Under the pieces are notes generated by a model that was given only the letters and a program-made list of their open reading frames with translations, searched no databases and was not told the DNA's origin. Below, one piece after another: positions 34,059 through 43,933 of a DNA stretch of 64,000 nucleotides (position 1 is its first letter; each line of letters begins with the position of its first letter). Both the position numbers and the translations under genes were made by a program. The DNA lies in NCBI RefSeq assembly GCF_018207095.1, contig NZ_QOCZ01000006.1, positions 1 through 64,000 on the forward strand, given 5' to 3'. This DNA is from Nocardiopsis sp. MG754419. GTDB lineage: Bacteria; Actinomycetota; Actinomycetes; Streptosporangiales; Streptosporangiaceae.

Positions 34059-34829
34059 TCACCGCCCGTCCGCGCCGTTGCGCCGCATCCGCGCCTGCGG
34101 TCCGGTGTTCTGCGAGACCAGGTCCCGGGCCACGTCGACCACACGCTTGCGATTGCGCTGGGCGACCTCGCGCAGGGCCGTGAACGCGGCGTCGGCGTCA
34201 CAGCCCCGGGCGTGCATGATGATCCCCTTGGCCTGGTCGATCACCGTACGCGCCGACATCGCCCGACGCATGTGCGCGGACTCCCGGGCCGCGTCGGTCC
34301 GACGGACGGCCGTGTGCAGGGCCATCGCCGCGTGTTCGGCGAGCAGTGCCGTGAGCTGGGGAACCACGCCCTGGTCGAAGGCGTCGGCGCGCCCGGAGTG
34401 CACGCCGAAGGTGAGCACCCGGTCCTCGTCTCCCTCGTCGGGGAGTGCACTGGGCTGGGTGATGGAGGAGCGGTCCCCGCACTGGACCGCCATGGCCGTG
34501 TAGCGGGGCCACCGCTGTTCGCGCAGGACGTCGGAGACCCGGACCCGGCGCATCTCGCGGACGGCCTCGACCGTGGGCCCCTGGTCGGTCGTGTACTGGT
34601 GCTCGAGCGCCTGGGACAGGTCGGAGTGCGAGGCGCCGTAGTCGGTGACCACGTGGCGGCGGGAGCCGTCCGGTCCGACCACCTCACGCCACAGCACCAC
34701 CAGCGCCGCGGAACAGCCCGGCACGCTCAACGCCGCGGCCCGACTCATCTGGTCCAGGGCGCGATCCGGGCCGGCGTTCTCCTCCTGGCCCAGCGCACCG
34801 ATGTCACGGGCGAGGTGTTCGATCCACAC
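34059..34829 (-). CDS. GAF-ANTAR RNA-binding regulator
   Basis: 256 aa. A GAF domain (residues about 15-165) is followed by a C-terminal ANTAR domain (about 180-240: SARTVIDQAKGIIMHARGCDADAAFTALREVAQ). ANTAR proteins bind paired-hexaloop RNA structures and prevent transcription termination when their sensor domain is activated. The GTG at 34829 follows GGAGGAGG. Its RNA targets are not evident here. It is divergent from the PAS-GAF gene across a 126-bp region with an AAGGTAACCTT palindrome. Confidence 0.85.
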   Translation of the reverse strand: MWIEHLARDIGALGQEENAGPDRALDQMSRAAALSVPGCSAALVVLWREVVGPDGSRRHVVTDYGASHSDLSQALEHQYTTDQGPTVEAVREMRRVRVSDVLREQRWPRYTAMAVQCGDRSSITQPSALPDEGDEDRVLTFGVHSGRADAFDQGVVPQLTALLAEHAAMALHTAVRRTDAARESAHMRRAMSARTVIDQAKGIIMHARGCDADAAFTALREVAQRNRKRVVDVARDLVSQNTGPQARMRRNGADGR

Positions 34830-34868
34830 CGCACCAACCTCCTCCGTTCGTTCCCCTCTCCCGCACCA

Positions 34869-34879
34869 AAGGTAACCTT
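34869..34879. promoter_or_regulatory. AAGGTAACCTT palindrome between divergent sensors
   Basis: An 11-bp perfect dyad centred in the 126-bp space between the divergent GAF-ANTAR and PAS-GAF genes. It could be a shared operator. The regulator is unknown. Confidence 0.3.
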
Positions 34880-34955
34880 CGGAAAAGCCTCGACCGGACA
34901 CCGGAGCGTTCCGGAGTCACCGCCCACCCTTGACGACGACCGGGAGACCGTGAGC

Positions 34956-36116
34956 GTGTCGGACAACCTCGCCGATCTGCAACGGGAGATCAGCGCACTG
35001 AGTGAACGGGTCGCCGCGCTGCGCAACACCCATGCCACCTATCCGGGCGACGCCGGCGGCACGGCCGAGGCCGCCCTGGCCGAGCTGGAGTACGCCGAGC
35101 GGCTGCTCGGCGACGCCGGCGGGGAGTTGGCACGGTCCCTCAGCGGGCCCGCCGAGCCCCGTCGCACGGGTGAGGAGGGCGACCGCGGCCTGTTGCGCGC
35201 GGTGTTCAACCAGCTCAGCGTCCCGGTGGTGCTGCTGGACCACGACGGCTACATCCGCCGGATCAACACCGCCGGCGCCGATCAGTTGGGCGGTGCCCCC
35301 GGCTATCTCACCGGGAAGCCCTTCGCTCATTTCGTGGACCTGCGCAAACGCGCCGCCATGCAGTCGTGGTTGGCGTCCGTGCTGCGCGGTGACGGGTCCG
35401 CGTCCCTGGAGTCGCGGCTGGCGCAGCGCGGGTGGGCCGAGGACGTGCACGTGACCCTGACCCGCCTGGAGCTGCCCTCCGAGGCCCAGCCCCTGGTGCT
35501 GCTGGCGATGTCGCCGCCCATGCGCGGCGCGGAGGAGGAGGGGCCCTCCCCGTTGGAGCCGGAGGTGGAGGACCAGGTGGTGGTCCTGGCCGCCCGCCGT
35601 CTGGACGTGCTCACCCGGATGACCCGGCTGCTGCTGCGCGGCACCACCCCCACGCAGGGCCTGGCGCTCACCGACGCCGCCGACCTGCTCGCCGACTCCT
35701 ACGCGGACTGGGTGATCATCGACGTCTGCGACCTTCCCGAGCATCCCCTGGCGGCACGTCGCGCGGCGGTGGTCGGTCCCGCGGACGCGCCGCAGGGCCA
35801 ACGGGACGAGGTGGCCGCTCTGCCCCCGGGCGACTCCGACATCCCCGGAGAGGTGCTGGGCCGAGGTCAGTCGCTGTTGTTCCCGCTGATCGAGGACGCG
35901 TCGGTGCTCGGCCGCATGGGATCGGGCGCCCCGGTCCTGGCGGGTCTGGGCGCGGGTTCGCTGCTGTCGGTGCCGCTGCGCGGCAGCCGGGGTGTGCGGG
36001 GCGCGCTCACCCTCATCAGACGCAGTAACCGCGGCAGCTTCCGCCTGGCCGACCTGGGCCTGATCGAGGAGATCGGCGAGCACATCGGGCTCGCCCTGCC
36101 ACCGCGCGCCTACTGA
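34956..36116 (+). CDS. PAS-GAF sensor protein without output domain
   Basis: 386 aa. An N-terminal coiled-coil stretch (DLQREISALSERVAALRN) is followed by a PAS domain (residues about 75-190: GLLRAVFNQLSVPVVLLDHDGYIRRINTAGADQLGG) and a GAF domain (about 215-385). There is no kinase, phosphatase or DNA-binding domain, so it must act through a partner. The PAS and GAF pair resembles the middle part of actinomycete SpoIIE-type phosphatases with the catalytic end missing. The GTG at 34956 lies nine bases after GGGAG. A GTG six bases earlier is also possible. Confidence 0.72.
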   Translation: MSDNLADLQREISALSERVAALRNTHATYPGDAGGTAEAALAELEYAERLLGDAGGELARSLSGPAEPRRTGEEGDRGLLRAVFNQLSVPVVLLDHDGYIRRINTAGADQLGGAPGYLTGKPFAHFVDLRKRAAMQSWLASVLRGDGSASLESRLAQRGWAEDVHVTLTRLELPSEAQPLVLLAMSPPMRGAEEEGPSPLEPEVEDQVVVLAARRLDVLTRMTRLLLRGTTPTQGLALTDAADLLADSYADWVIIDVCDLPEHPLAARRAAVVGPADAPQGQRDEVAALPPGDSDIPGEVLGRGQSLLFPLIEDASVLGRMGSGAPVLAGLGAGSLLSVPLRGSRGVRGALTLIRRSNRGSFRLADLGLIEEIGEHIGLALPPRAY

Positions 36117-36210
36117 CCTCCACCGGCCTGCCGAGCCCTCGCCCCGCGGGTCACTCCGCCCAGGGCACCGAGGGGCGCGCGCGGCGGACCCGCGGGCCCC
36201 GACACCCTCG

Positions 36211-36245
36211 CCACCGGACCCACCGGACCCACCGGACCCACCGGC
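36211..36245. repeat. CCACCGGAC tandem repeat
   Basis: Three full copies of the 9-bp unit CCACCGGAC plus a partial fourth, between convergent genes. Too short and GC-biased to assign function. Copy number may vary between strains. Confidence 0.6.
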
Positions 36246-36301
36246 CGGCACGGTCCACGCACACGGCCGCGCGCGCCGGGGCGACGCGGCCGGGGGCGGA
36301 C

Positions 36302-36943
36302 TCAGTCGTCGGGGCCGTGCAGGGTGTCGACCAGCGTGGACAGCCGTGAGGCCGAACGGTCCACCCGGCGGACGGCGTCCACCAGGGGCTGATCGATCTC
36401 CTGGTACTTGCCGACGATGTGCTCGCGCAGGTCGGACAAGTCCGACTGGACCTGACGGGAACGCTGGGAGAGCTGCTCGGCGAGCACCTTCCCGGGTTCG
36501 CCGGTCTCCTGGTTGAGGACCCGCTGCAACGAGCGCGCCTGCTCGCGCATCTGCGCCTTGAGCTGGTGCAGCTCGACGAACACCTCGACCTTGGAGCGCA
36601 GCACCCACGGGTCGAACGGCTTGATGAGGAAGTCCACCGCGCGCGACGAGTAGCCGCGGAACACCTGGTGCCGGTCGACCTCCTGCGCGGTGAGGAAGAT
36701 GATCGGCACGTCCTTGGTCTTCTCGCGCTGCTTGATGTGCGCGGCGGTCTCGTAGCCGTCCATGCCCGGCATGATCACGTCGAGCAGGATGACCGCGAAG
36801 TCCGTCCCCAGAAGGTGCTTCAGCGCCTCCTCACCGGAGTTGGCCCGCACCAGGTTCTGGTCCAGGGAGGTGAGGGCCGCCTCCAGTGCGATGAGGTTCT
36901 CGTCGCGGTCGTCGACGAGAAGGATGTTGGCCTTCTGAGTCAC
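36302..36943 (-). CDS. osaB: OsaB-like response regulator without DNA-binding domain
   Basis: 213 aa. The receiver domain (residues about 5-125) has the acidic pair in LLVDDRDE, phospho-acceptor Asp in VILLDVIMPGMDG, conserved Thr/Ala in IFLTAQ and Lys in LIKPFDP. The rest (130-213) is a charged, coiled-coil-prone tail with no helix-turn-helix. It follows the OsaA-like kinase gene by six bases on the same strand. In Streptomyces, OsaB is the DNA-binding-free partner of the hybrid kinase OsaA and is needed for growth under osmotic stress. Gene order and architecture match. Confidence 0.8.
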   Translation of the reverse strand: MTQKANILLVDDRDENLIALEAALTSLDQNLVRANSGEEALKHLLGTDFAVILLDVIMPGMDGYETAAHIKQREKTKDVPIIFLTAQEVDRHQVFRGYSSRAVDFLIKPFDPWVLRSKVEVFVELHQLKAQMREQARSLQRVLNQETGEPGKVLAEQLSQRSRQVQSDLSDLREHIVGKYQEIDQPLVDAVRRVDRSASRLSTLVDTLHGPDD

Positions 36944-36949
36944 TGCTGC

Positions 36950-39900
36950 TTACTCCGAGTCGTGGGGCGGGGTGATGCCACGGGTGCCGGTCCTCCCGGT
37001 CGATCCGTGGACGTCCCCGGCGTCGTCGCGGATGTCCGTGTCGCCATTGTGCCCGTCCCGGGGACCGTTCGCGTCACCGGGACGGTCGTCCGCGGCGGCA
37101 CCGGCCCTGGTCTCCTCCGGTCCGGCGGTGAGCCAACGGCGCATCACGTCCAACAGGTGGTCGAGATCGACCGGTTTGGTCACGTAGTCGGTGGCGCCGG
37201 CCGCCAGGCTGCGCTCCCGGTCACCCTGCATGGCCTTGGCGGTCAACGAGATGATCGGCAGGTCGGCGAACTGCGGCATCTCCCGGATCCGCTGCGTGGT
37301 CTGGTTACCGTCCAACTCGGGCATCATCACGTCCATCAGGACCAGGGAGATGTCCTCGTTGGCCTCCAACCGCTCGATCCCGGAATGCCCGTTGTCGGCG
37401 TACAGGACCTCCAGGCCCTGCGCTTCGAGGGCACTGGTCAGCGCGAACACGTTGCGCACGTCGTCGTCGACGATGAGCACGCGTTGTCCGGCCAGGATCG
37501 CGCGGCGTTCGGGGTCGGGCCGCGCCTCGACGTGTTCCTCGGTCCCCGACTCCTCGGGTTCGACCCCCTTGAGGACCTGGACCATGGGCAGCGGCTCCTC
37601 GACCTCACCGGAGTCGGTCAGCGCCGCCACCACGGCGTCGAAGTCCTCGTCGGGCAGGTCGAGTTCGGCGTCGGTCAGGCTGTCGTGCGCGCCCGAACCC
37701 TGCTCCAGCGCCGGCAGCCCCATCGTGGCCGGGACCCCCAGGGCGGGGGTCTCGTCCATGTTCTCCCCGGCGTCGTCGGGCAGGCGCACCGGCAACAGCA
37801 GGGTGAAGGTGGAGCCCTGTCCCGCCACGCTCTGGACCCGGATCTCGCCGCCGAGCAGGCGGGCGAAGTTACGGCTGATGGACAGGCCCAGGCCGGTGCC
37901 GCCGAACCGTCGTGAGGTTCCGCCGTCGCCCTGGTGGAAGGCCTCGAAGATCACCTGGAGCTTGTCCTCGGCGATCCCGATGCCGGTGTCGGCGACGGTG
38001 AAGGCGATGACCTCCTCGTTCTCGACGAACATGTCGAGGTCGGTGTCCTCCAGCGCCCACGCGGGTTCGATGAGCAGCCGGACCTCGCCCTGCGGGGTGA
38101 ACTTGACGGCGTTGGAGAGCAAGTTCCGCAGGATCTGCTGGAGCCGCTGTTCGTCGGTCCACAGTGTCTCGGGGATGTCCGGGGAGACGTCCACGGCGAA
38201 CGCCAGCCCCTGTTCGCCGGTGACCGGGCGGAACGTGGCCTCCACGTAGTCGACGAGCTGGGCGATGTAGACCTCGCTGGGCTGCACCTCGGCGCGGCCC
38301 GCCTCCACCTTGGACAGGTCGAGGATCTCGTCGATGAGCAGGAGCAGGTCGCTCCCGGCCTTGTGGATGGTCTGGGCGAACTCGACCTGCTTGGGCGTGA
38401 GGTTCTGTTCGGCGTTGTCGGCGAGCAACCGCGCCAGGATGAGCAGGCTGTTCAGCGGCGTACGCAGCTCGTGCGACATGTTCGCCAGGAACTCGGACTT
38501 GTACTTGGAGGAGACCTGGAGCTGGTGGGCGCGCTCCTCCAGGGCGTTGCGGGAGCGCTGGATCTGCTGGTTCTGGAGCTCGATCGCCCGGTTCTGGTTG
38601 GCCAGCTGGGTGGCCTTCTGGCGCAGCTCCGCGTTCATGCCGCGCAGCTCCTCCTGCTGGCGCTGCAGTTCGTTGGAGCGTTCGCGCAGCTGGCTGGTGA
38701 GCTGCTGGGACTGTTCGAGCAGCAGCTCGGTGCGGTTGTTGGCCAGGATGGTGTTGATGGTCGTCCCGAGCAGGGAGACCAGCTGGCGGAGGAAGTTCTT
38801 GTGGATCTCGCGGAACTCCTCGAAGGAGGCGAACTCCACGACGCCCAGGGAACGGCCCTCGGTGACGATCGGGACGATGTACAGGTTGGTGGGGTGGGCG
38901 CCCCCGAGCCCCGATTCGATGTTGACGTAGCCCGGCGGGATGTTGCCGACCTGCTGTTCGACCTGCTGGGCGATGGCCTCACCGGCCAGTCCCTGACCCT
39001 TGACGATGCGCCGCCGCTTCTCGGTGGGCTGGAAGCCGAAGCCCGCGTACAGCCGGAAGACGTCTTCGTGGTCCTGGTCCTCGGGCAGGTAGCAGGCGCC
39101 GTGCTGCGCCCCGATGAGCGGCGTGACCTCGTTCATGATGAGGCGCGCCAGCTCGTCGAGGTCACGGTGCCCCTGGATGTGACCGGAGATGCGCGCGAGG
39201 TTGGACTTGAGCCAGTCGGCGTCGCGCTGGTCGGCCGTGGTCTCGCGGAGGTTGGACACCATCAGGTTGATGTTGGCCTTGAGCTCCTCCATCTCACCGC
39301 GGGTGTCGACCTGGATGTTGCGGGTCAGGTCGCCCTTGGCCACGGCGTTGGCGACCTCGGCGATGGCGCGCACCTGGGTGGTGAGGTTGCCGGCCAGTTC
39401 GTTGACGCTGTCGGTGAGCTGCTTCCACGTCCCGGTGACGCCCTCGACCTTGGCCTGACCGCCCAGCTGTCCGAGGCTGCCCACTTCGTGGGCCACGCGC
39501 GTGACCTCGGTGGCGAAGGCCGACAGCTGGTCGACCATGGTGTTCACCGTGGTCTTCACTTCGAGGATCTCGCCCTGGGCGTTGACGTCGATCTTCTTGG
39601 TGAGGTCACCGGCGGCGACCGCGGTGGTGACCTCGGAGATGTTGCGCACCTGGGTGGTGAGGTTGTGCGACATCGAGTTGACGTTCTCGGTGAGGTCGTT
39701 CCAGATACCCGAGACGCCCTTGACGCTGGCGCGACCGCCGAGCTTGCCCTCGGTGCCCACCTCGCGGGCCACACGGGTGACCTCGTCGGCGAAGGCGGAG
39801 AGCTGGTCGACCATCACGTTGATGGTCTCCTTGAGCTCCAGCATCTCGCCCTTGGCGTTCACCGTGACCTTCTTGGTGAGGTCGCCGGCGGCCACCGCCC

Positions 39901-41356
39901 GCGTCACCATGGAGATCTGCCGCACCTGGTAGGTCAGGTTGTTGGCCATGGAGTTGACGTTGTCGGTCAGGTCCTTCCAGACCCCGGAGACGTCGCGTAC
40001 GTGGGCCTGCCCGGCCAGTTTGCCCTCGGTGCCCACCTCGCGGGCCACACGGGTGACCTCGTCGGCGAACGTGGACAGCTGGTCCACCATCGTGTTGATG
40101 GTGTCCTTCATCTCGAGCATCTCGCCCTGGGCGTCGACCGTGATCTTCTTGCCCAGGTCACCGCGGGCGACGGCGGTCGTGACCTGGGAGATGTTGCGGA
40201 CCTGGTAGGTGAGGCTGTTGGCCATCGAGTTGACGTTGTCGGTCAGGTCCTTCCAGATGCCCGACACGCCCTTGACGCTGGCACGGCCGCCCAGCTTGCC
40301 CTCGGTACCCACCTCACGGGCGACCCTCGTCACCTCGTCGGCCAGGGAGTCGAGCTGGTCGACCATGGTGTTCACGGTGTTCTTCAGGGAGAGCATCTCG
40401 CCCTGGACGTCCACCTCGACCTTGCGGGTGAGGTCGCCGCGGGCGACCGCCGTGGTGACCTTGGAGATGTCGCGGACCTGGTTGGTGAGGTTGTCCGCCA
40501 TGGAGTTGACGTTGTCGGTGAGGGCCTTCCAGGTGCCCTGGACACCGCGCACGTTGGCGCGACCGCCGAGCTTGCCCTCGGTGCCCACCTCGCGGGCCAC
40601 ACGGGTGACCTCGTCGGCGAACGTGGACAGCTGGTCCACCATCGTGTTGATGGTGTCCTTCAGCTCCAGCATCTCGCCCTGGACGTCGATGGTGATCTTC
40701 TTGGTGAGATCACCCCGGGCGACCGCGGTCGTGACGGTGGAGATGTCACGGACCTGGAGGGTGAGGCGGGAGGCCATCTGGTTCACCGACTCGGTGACCT
40801 CGCGCCAGGCGCCGGAGACCCCCTCGACCCGGGCGCTACCGCCGAGCTTGCCCTCGGTGCCCACCTCGCGGGCCACACGGGTGACCTCCTCGGTGAACCC
40901 GCTCATCTGGTCGGCCATCCGGTTGACCGTGGTGGCCAGGCGCAGCAGGTCGCCCTTGAGCTCGCCGCTGCGGCCCTCGGTGGAGGCGCGACGGTTCAGC
41001 TCGCCCTCGGCGACGGAGTCCAGGACCAGGGCCACGTCGGTGACGGGTTCGGCGACCTCGTCCAGCAACATGTTGAGCGCCCGGGCGCTGTTGCCCCAGG
41101 CGCCCCGTGCCGGGTGGACGCTGACCCGCTCGTTGAGACGGCCCTCCTCGCGGACCACGTCGCCGACGCGCTGCAGCTCCGAGCTGAGCTGTTCGCTGTG
41201 GTCGACGACCTCGTTGAAGACGGAGGCGATCTCCCGCAGCTTCCCGCTACCGCGGGCGCGGAGCCGGACGCTGAAGTCACCGTCGCGCATCCGGTACAGA
41301 GCGTTCAGAATCTCGTCGAGCTGGTCGTCGGCCAGTTCCGTGACCGCCTCGGGCAT
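36950..41356 (-). CDS. osaA: OsaA-like soluble hybrid histidine kinase with HAMP array
   Basis: 1468 aa with no membrane helix or signal peptide, so cytosolic. Order: an N-terminal helical region, six or more HAMP-containing repeats of 92 residues (about 100-715), a GAF domain (about 735-890), and a coiled coil. A HisKA domain follows with His962 in [11 protein letters not shown], then HATPase_c ([26 protein letters not shown]), an acidic linker, a receiver with Asp1342 in [11 protein letters not shown], and a polar tail. HAMP arrays of this type occur in group III fungal kinases and actinomycete OsaA, where they sense osmotic change. The ATG at 41356 follows GAGGAGGGG. It is co-transcribed with osaB. 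Confidence 0.85.
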   Translation of the reverse strand: MPEAVTELADDQLDEILNALYRMRDGDFSVRLRARGSGKLREIASVFNEVVDHSEQLSSELQRVGDVVREEGRLNERVSVHPARGAWGNSARALNMLLDEVAEPVTDVALVLDSVAEGELNRRASTEGRSGELKGDLLRLATTVNRMADQMSGFTEEVTRVAREVGTEGKLGGSARVEGVSGAWREVTESVNQMASRLTLQVRDISTVTTAVARGDLTKKITIDVQGEMLELKDTINTMVDQLSTFADEVTRVAREVGTEGKLGGRANVRGVQGTWKALTDNVNSMADNLTNQVRDISKVTTAVARGDLTRKVEVDVQGEMLSLKNTVNTMVDQLDSLADEVTRVAREVGTEGKLGGRASVKGVSGIWKDLTDNVNSMANSLTYQVRNISQVTTAVARGDLGKKITVDAQGEMLEMKDTINTMVDQLSTFADEVTRVAREVGTEGKLAGQAHVRDVSGVWKDLTDNVNSMANNLTYQVRQISMVTRAVAAGDLTKKVTVNAKGEMLELKETINVMVDQLSAFADEVTRVAREVGTEGKLGGRASVKGVSGIWNDLTENVNSMSHNLTTQVRNISEVTTAVAAGDLTKKIDVNAQGEILEVKTTVNTMVDQLSAFATEVTRVAHEVGSLGQLGGQAKVEGVTGTWKQLTDSVNELAGNLTTQVRAIAEVANAVAKGDLTRNIQVDTRGEMEELKANINLMVSNLRETTADQRDADWLKSNLARISGHIQGHRDLDELARLIMNEVTPLIGAQHGACYLPEDQDHEDVFRLYAGFGFQPTEKRRRIVKGQGLAGEAIAQQVEQQVGNIPPGYVNIESGLGGAHPTNLYIVPIVTEGRSLGVVEFASFEEFREIHKNFLRQLVSLLGTTINTILANNRTELLLEQSQQLTSQLRERSNELQRQQEELRGMNAELRQKATQLANQNRAIELQNQQIQRSRNALEERAHQLQVSSKYKSEFLANMSHELRTPLNSLLILARLLADNAEQNLTPKQVEFAQTIHKAGSDLLLLIDEILDLSKVEAGRAEVQPSEVYIAQLVDYVEATFRPVTGEQGLAFAVDVSPDIPETLWTDEQRLQQILRNLLSNAVKFTPQGEVRLLIEPAWALEDTDLDMFVENEEVIAFTVADTGIGIAEDKLQVIFEAFHQGDGGTSRRFGGTGLGLSISRNFARLLGGEIRVQSVAGQGSTFTLLLPVRLPDDAGENMDETPALGVPATMGLPALEQGSGAHDSLTDAELDLPDEDFDAVVAALTDSGEVEEPLPMVQVLKGVEPEESGTEEHVEARPDPERRAILAGQRVLIVDDDVRNVFALTSALEAQGLEVLYADNGHSGIERLEANEDISLVLMDVMMPELDGNQTTQRIREMPQFADLPIISLTAKAMQGDRERSLAAGATDYVTKPVDLDHLLDVMRRWLTAGPEETRAGAAADDRPGDANGPRDGHNGDTDIRDDAGDVHGSTGRTGTRGITPPHDSE
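39206..40990 (-). repeat. 276-bp tandem repeats encoding the HAMP array
   Basis: Near-identical segments recur at exactly 276 bp: the GTGCCCACCTCGCGGGCC element or its variants starts at 39477, 39753, 40029, 40305, 40581 and 40857. Each unit encodes 92 residues containing [26 protein letters not shown] and [19 protein letters not shown] identity is high enough for recombinational gain or loss of units. Confidence 0.85.
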
Positions 41357-41698
41357 GAACCCCTCCTCAATCCCGCACACCACCCTGGTCTTCGATCACC
41401 GCGCGCCGGGCCGGTCCGACCCGGCCCACCGCCCGGTGGGCCGCCCCCGTGCCGGGTCGCGAGCACGGGACACGGGGGCGCGCGAGTGGTGGCGCGCCCC
41501 TGGTGACACCCCGTCACGCTATCGTCGCGAAGTACCACCCGAAAGAAGCGGATGTGTCGTCTTACACTAACCGCCAGAGCAATCGCGCACAGGTGTGTCG
41601 ACGATCTCCCCCGCGGTCGCCCCCGGTGAACGGGGTCCGGGCATCGACGAACGGATCCCGCGTATCGTTGCAGTGGCCATCACCAGCATTCGCGCCCA
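41357..41698. other. 342-bp divergent region between osaA and osaC
   Basis: Gene-free. It contains a GC-rich inverted repeat (GCCCCCGTG at 41443-41451 with CACGGGGGC at 41471-41479) in the osaA leader. The right half is lower in GC and probably holds the osaC promoter. No SigB-type GGGTAC/T motif is present on either strand here. Confidence 0.4.
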
Positions 41699-43924
41699 GT
41701 GACGAAGGACACCGACGGCTTGGCAGCACACGACGCGTTGAAGGTCGCTCGACGGGAGTTCCCCCCAGCTCCCGAGACCGCGGCGGCCGCCCGAGAATTC
41801 GTGCACGACACCCTGCTCGGTTGGGGCGTGCCCGACCCGTTCGACGACATCATCCTGCTCGTCAGTGAACTGGTCACCAACGCCGTCATCCACGCGGACT
41901 CCTCCCTGGAGGTCACCGTCCGGCGTTCGGAGGGGTCGACGGAGGTCATGGTGACCGACTCCGCCCCCGAACGCGCGGTCCCCCAGGCGGGTCCGTTGGC
42001 GGTGGACACCACACCCTCGACCGACAACGAGCGCAGTGGTGGTCTGGGGTTGGCGCTGGCCTCGGCCATCGCCTCCAGTTGGGGCGTGAGCTACGGGCGC
42101 AACGACAAGGCCGTCTGGTTCCGCATCGAGGACAAGGGCGCCGACCACACGTCCCTGGAGTCCCCTCAGGTGCGCAGGGGCGGTGGTCCCGTCCGTCCCA
42201 TGCGTCCGCCGGCGTGGTCGGCGCTGGACGCGGCGCTCGGCTCCCGACTGAGCCTGCCCCAACTGCTGGAACGCACGGTGGAGTACGCCACCTCGAACCT
42301 GGGCGGTGACGCCGCCTACGTCGCTCTGGCGACCTCCGACGAGACCATGTGGGAGGTGCGCGCGGCGATGGGGTTGACCGGGGGCGCGCCCTGGCGCCCG
42401 CTGCGGGTGCGCACCGAGGAGATCTTCCCGTCCGCGGCGCCCGAGCCCGGACCGGTGATCAACGACGACCTCATGATCGCCCGCGCCAGCCGCGGGGCGC
42501 TGTCCCGGGCGGGGATGCGCTCGTTGGTGACCGCTCCGCTCATCGTCGACGGACGCGTGACCGGCCTGTTGGCGGTGGCCTCCACCCGGGCCCGCCACTT
42601 CGGCTCCGCGGCCGCCAAACGGCTCCAGGAGGGCGCCGACCTCATCGCGCTGCCCGTGGAGCGGGCCCGACTGGCCGAGGTGGAGCTGAGCCGCCGCGCC
42701 TCCCTGAGCTTCCTCGCCGAGGCCAGCGACCTGCTCGCCGGCACACTCGACGAGCGGATGACCGGTGCCCTGGCGGCACAGCTCATCACCTCCCGGCTGG
42801 GCCGGTGGTGCGCCATCCACACCACCGACGAGCTGGGGATCTCCAAGCTCACCCACGTCGTGCACAGCGACGAGAACCTCAACGACGTCCTGCGCTCGCT
42901 GCTCACCGCGCTGCCCCCGCAGGAACAGCGTGAACCGCAACCGTTGTGGTCGCCGCAGGAACTGGCCGACGAGGGACTGGCCACCGAGGGGCTGGACGAA
43001 CACCTCACCGGCCTGTTGGCGCGCGGTCCCGCGATCAGCATCCCCCTGGTGGCGCACGGTCGCGCGCTGGGGCGGATGACCATCGGCAAGAACGAGACCG
43101 ACGACTTCACGCGTGAGGAGGCGGACGTCGCCGACGACCTGAGCCGTCGGGTCGCCTCGGCGATGGAGAACGCCCGCCTGCACGAGCGGCACACCGCGAT
43201 GAGCACCGCGCTCCAGCGCAGCCTGTTGCCGCCCAAGGACAAGGAACCCGTGATCCCGGGCGTCGACCACGCGGTGTACTACCGACCCTCGGACGAACGC
43301 AGCGAGGTCGGCGGCGACTTCTACGACGTGTTCTCCGCCAACGGTCGGTGGTGTTTCGCCATCGGCGACGTGTGCGGCACCGGCCCCGAAGCGGCGGCCG
43401 TCACGGGTCTGGCACGGCACACGCTGCGCGCACTGGCCCGGGAGGGCTTCACCCCCGCGCACATCATGCAGCGGCTGAACATGGCCATCCTCGACGAGAA
43501 CACCTCGACGCGGTTCCTCACCATGCTCTACGGCGAGATGACCCCGGCCACCGACGGCGCGGGCGGCATGCGCGTGCGCATGGTCTCCGCGGGCCACCCG
43601 CTGCCGATGCGGGTGAACCAGAAGGGCGAGGTCGAGACCTTCGGCAACTCCCAGCCGCTCCTCGGCGCGTTCGAGGACGTCGGGTTCGCCACCGAGAGCG
43701 TGGACATCCATCCGGGCGAGGTGGTGCTGGCGGTCACCGACGGCGTCACCGAACGGCGCAGCGGCAGCGACATGCTCGGCGACGAGGGGTTGGCGGAGAT
43801 CTTCTCCCACGCCGCGGGGCTGACCGCCCAGGCGGTGATCAGCCGGATCGAGCGCGAGTTGGAGGAGTACGCGCCGGGCGGCAACGCGGACGACACGGCG
43901 ATGCTGGTCCTGCGCTTCCTCTGA
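41699..43924 (+). CDS. osaC: OsaC-like RsbW-GAF-SpoIIE multidomain regulator
   Basis: 741 aa. Residues about 10-145 form an RsbW-like HATPase domain (LVSELVTNAVIHADSSL N box, VTDSAPE, SGGLGLALASAIASSWGV). Two GAF-like regions follow (about 175-320 and 330-500), then a coiled segment and a SpoIIE-type PP2C phosphatase (about 520-741: SEVGGDFYDVF, AIGDVCGTGPEAA, AVTDGVTERR, NADDTAMLVL). Anti-sigma kinase and phosphatase in one chain is the design of Streptomyces OsaC, which returns SigB activity to baseline after osmotic stress. The start is the GTG at 41699, although a TTG at 41720 is better spaced from GAAGGA. Confidence 0.8.
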   Translation: MTKDTDGLAAHDALKVARREFPPAPETAAAAREFVHDTLLGWGVPDPFDDIILLVSELVTNAVIHADSSLEVTVRRSEGSTEVMVTDSAPERAVPQAGPLAVDTTPSTDNERSGGLGLALASAIASSWGVSYGRNDKAVWFRIEDKGADHTSLESPQVRRGGGPVRPMRPPAWSALDAALGSRLSLPQLLERTVEYATSNLGGDAAYVALATSDETMWEVRAAMGLTGGAPWRPLRVRTEEIFPSAAPEPGPVINDDLMIARASRGALSRAGMRSLVTAPLIVDGRVTGLLAVASTRARHFGSAAAKRLQEGADLIALPVERARLAEVELSRRASLSFLAEASDLLAGTLDERMTGALAAQLITSRLGRWCAIHTTDELGISKLTHVVHSDENLNDVLRSLLTALPPQEQREPQPLWSPQELADEGLATEGLDEHLTGLLARGPAISIPLVAHGRALGRMTIGKNETDDFTREEADVADDLSRRVASAMENARLHERHTAMSTALQRSLLPPKDKEPVIPGVDHAVYYRPSDERSEVGGDFYDVFSANGRWCFAIGDVCGTGPEAAAVTGLARHTLRALAREGFTPAHIMQRLNMAILDENTSTRFLTMLYGEMTPATDGAGGMRVRMVSAGHPLPMRVNQKGEVETFGNSQPLLGAFEDVGFATESVDIHPGEVVLAVTDGVTERRSGSDMLGDEGLAEIFSHAAGLTAQAVISRIERELEEYAPGGNADDTAMLVLRFL

Positions 43925-43933
43925 ACCCGGGGG

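Noticed and set aside
36211-36245. CRISPR-like array
   Set aside because: A 9-bp perfect tandem repeat with no spacers, so a simple microsatellite. No cas genes in the window.
37934-41506. 1190-codon open frame antisense to the HAMP-array kinase
   Set aside because: Its apparent repeats mirror the 276-bp repeats of the real gene. Composition is low complexity and no ribosome-binding site or family feature is seen.
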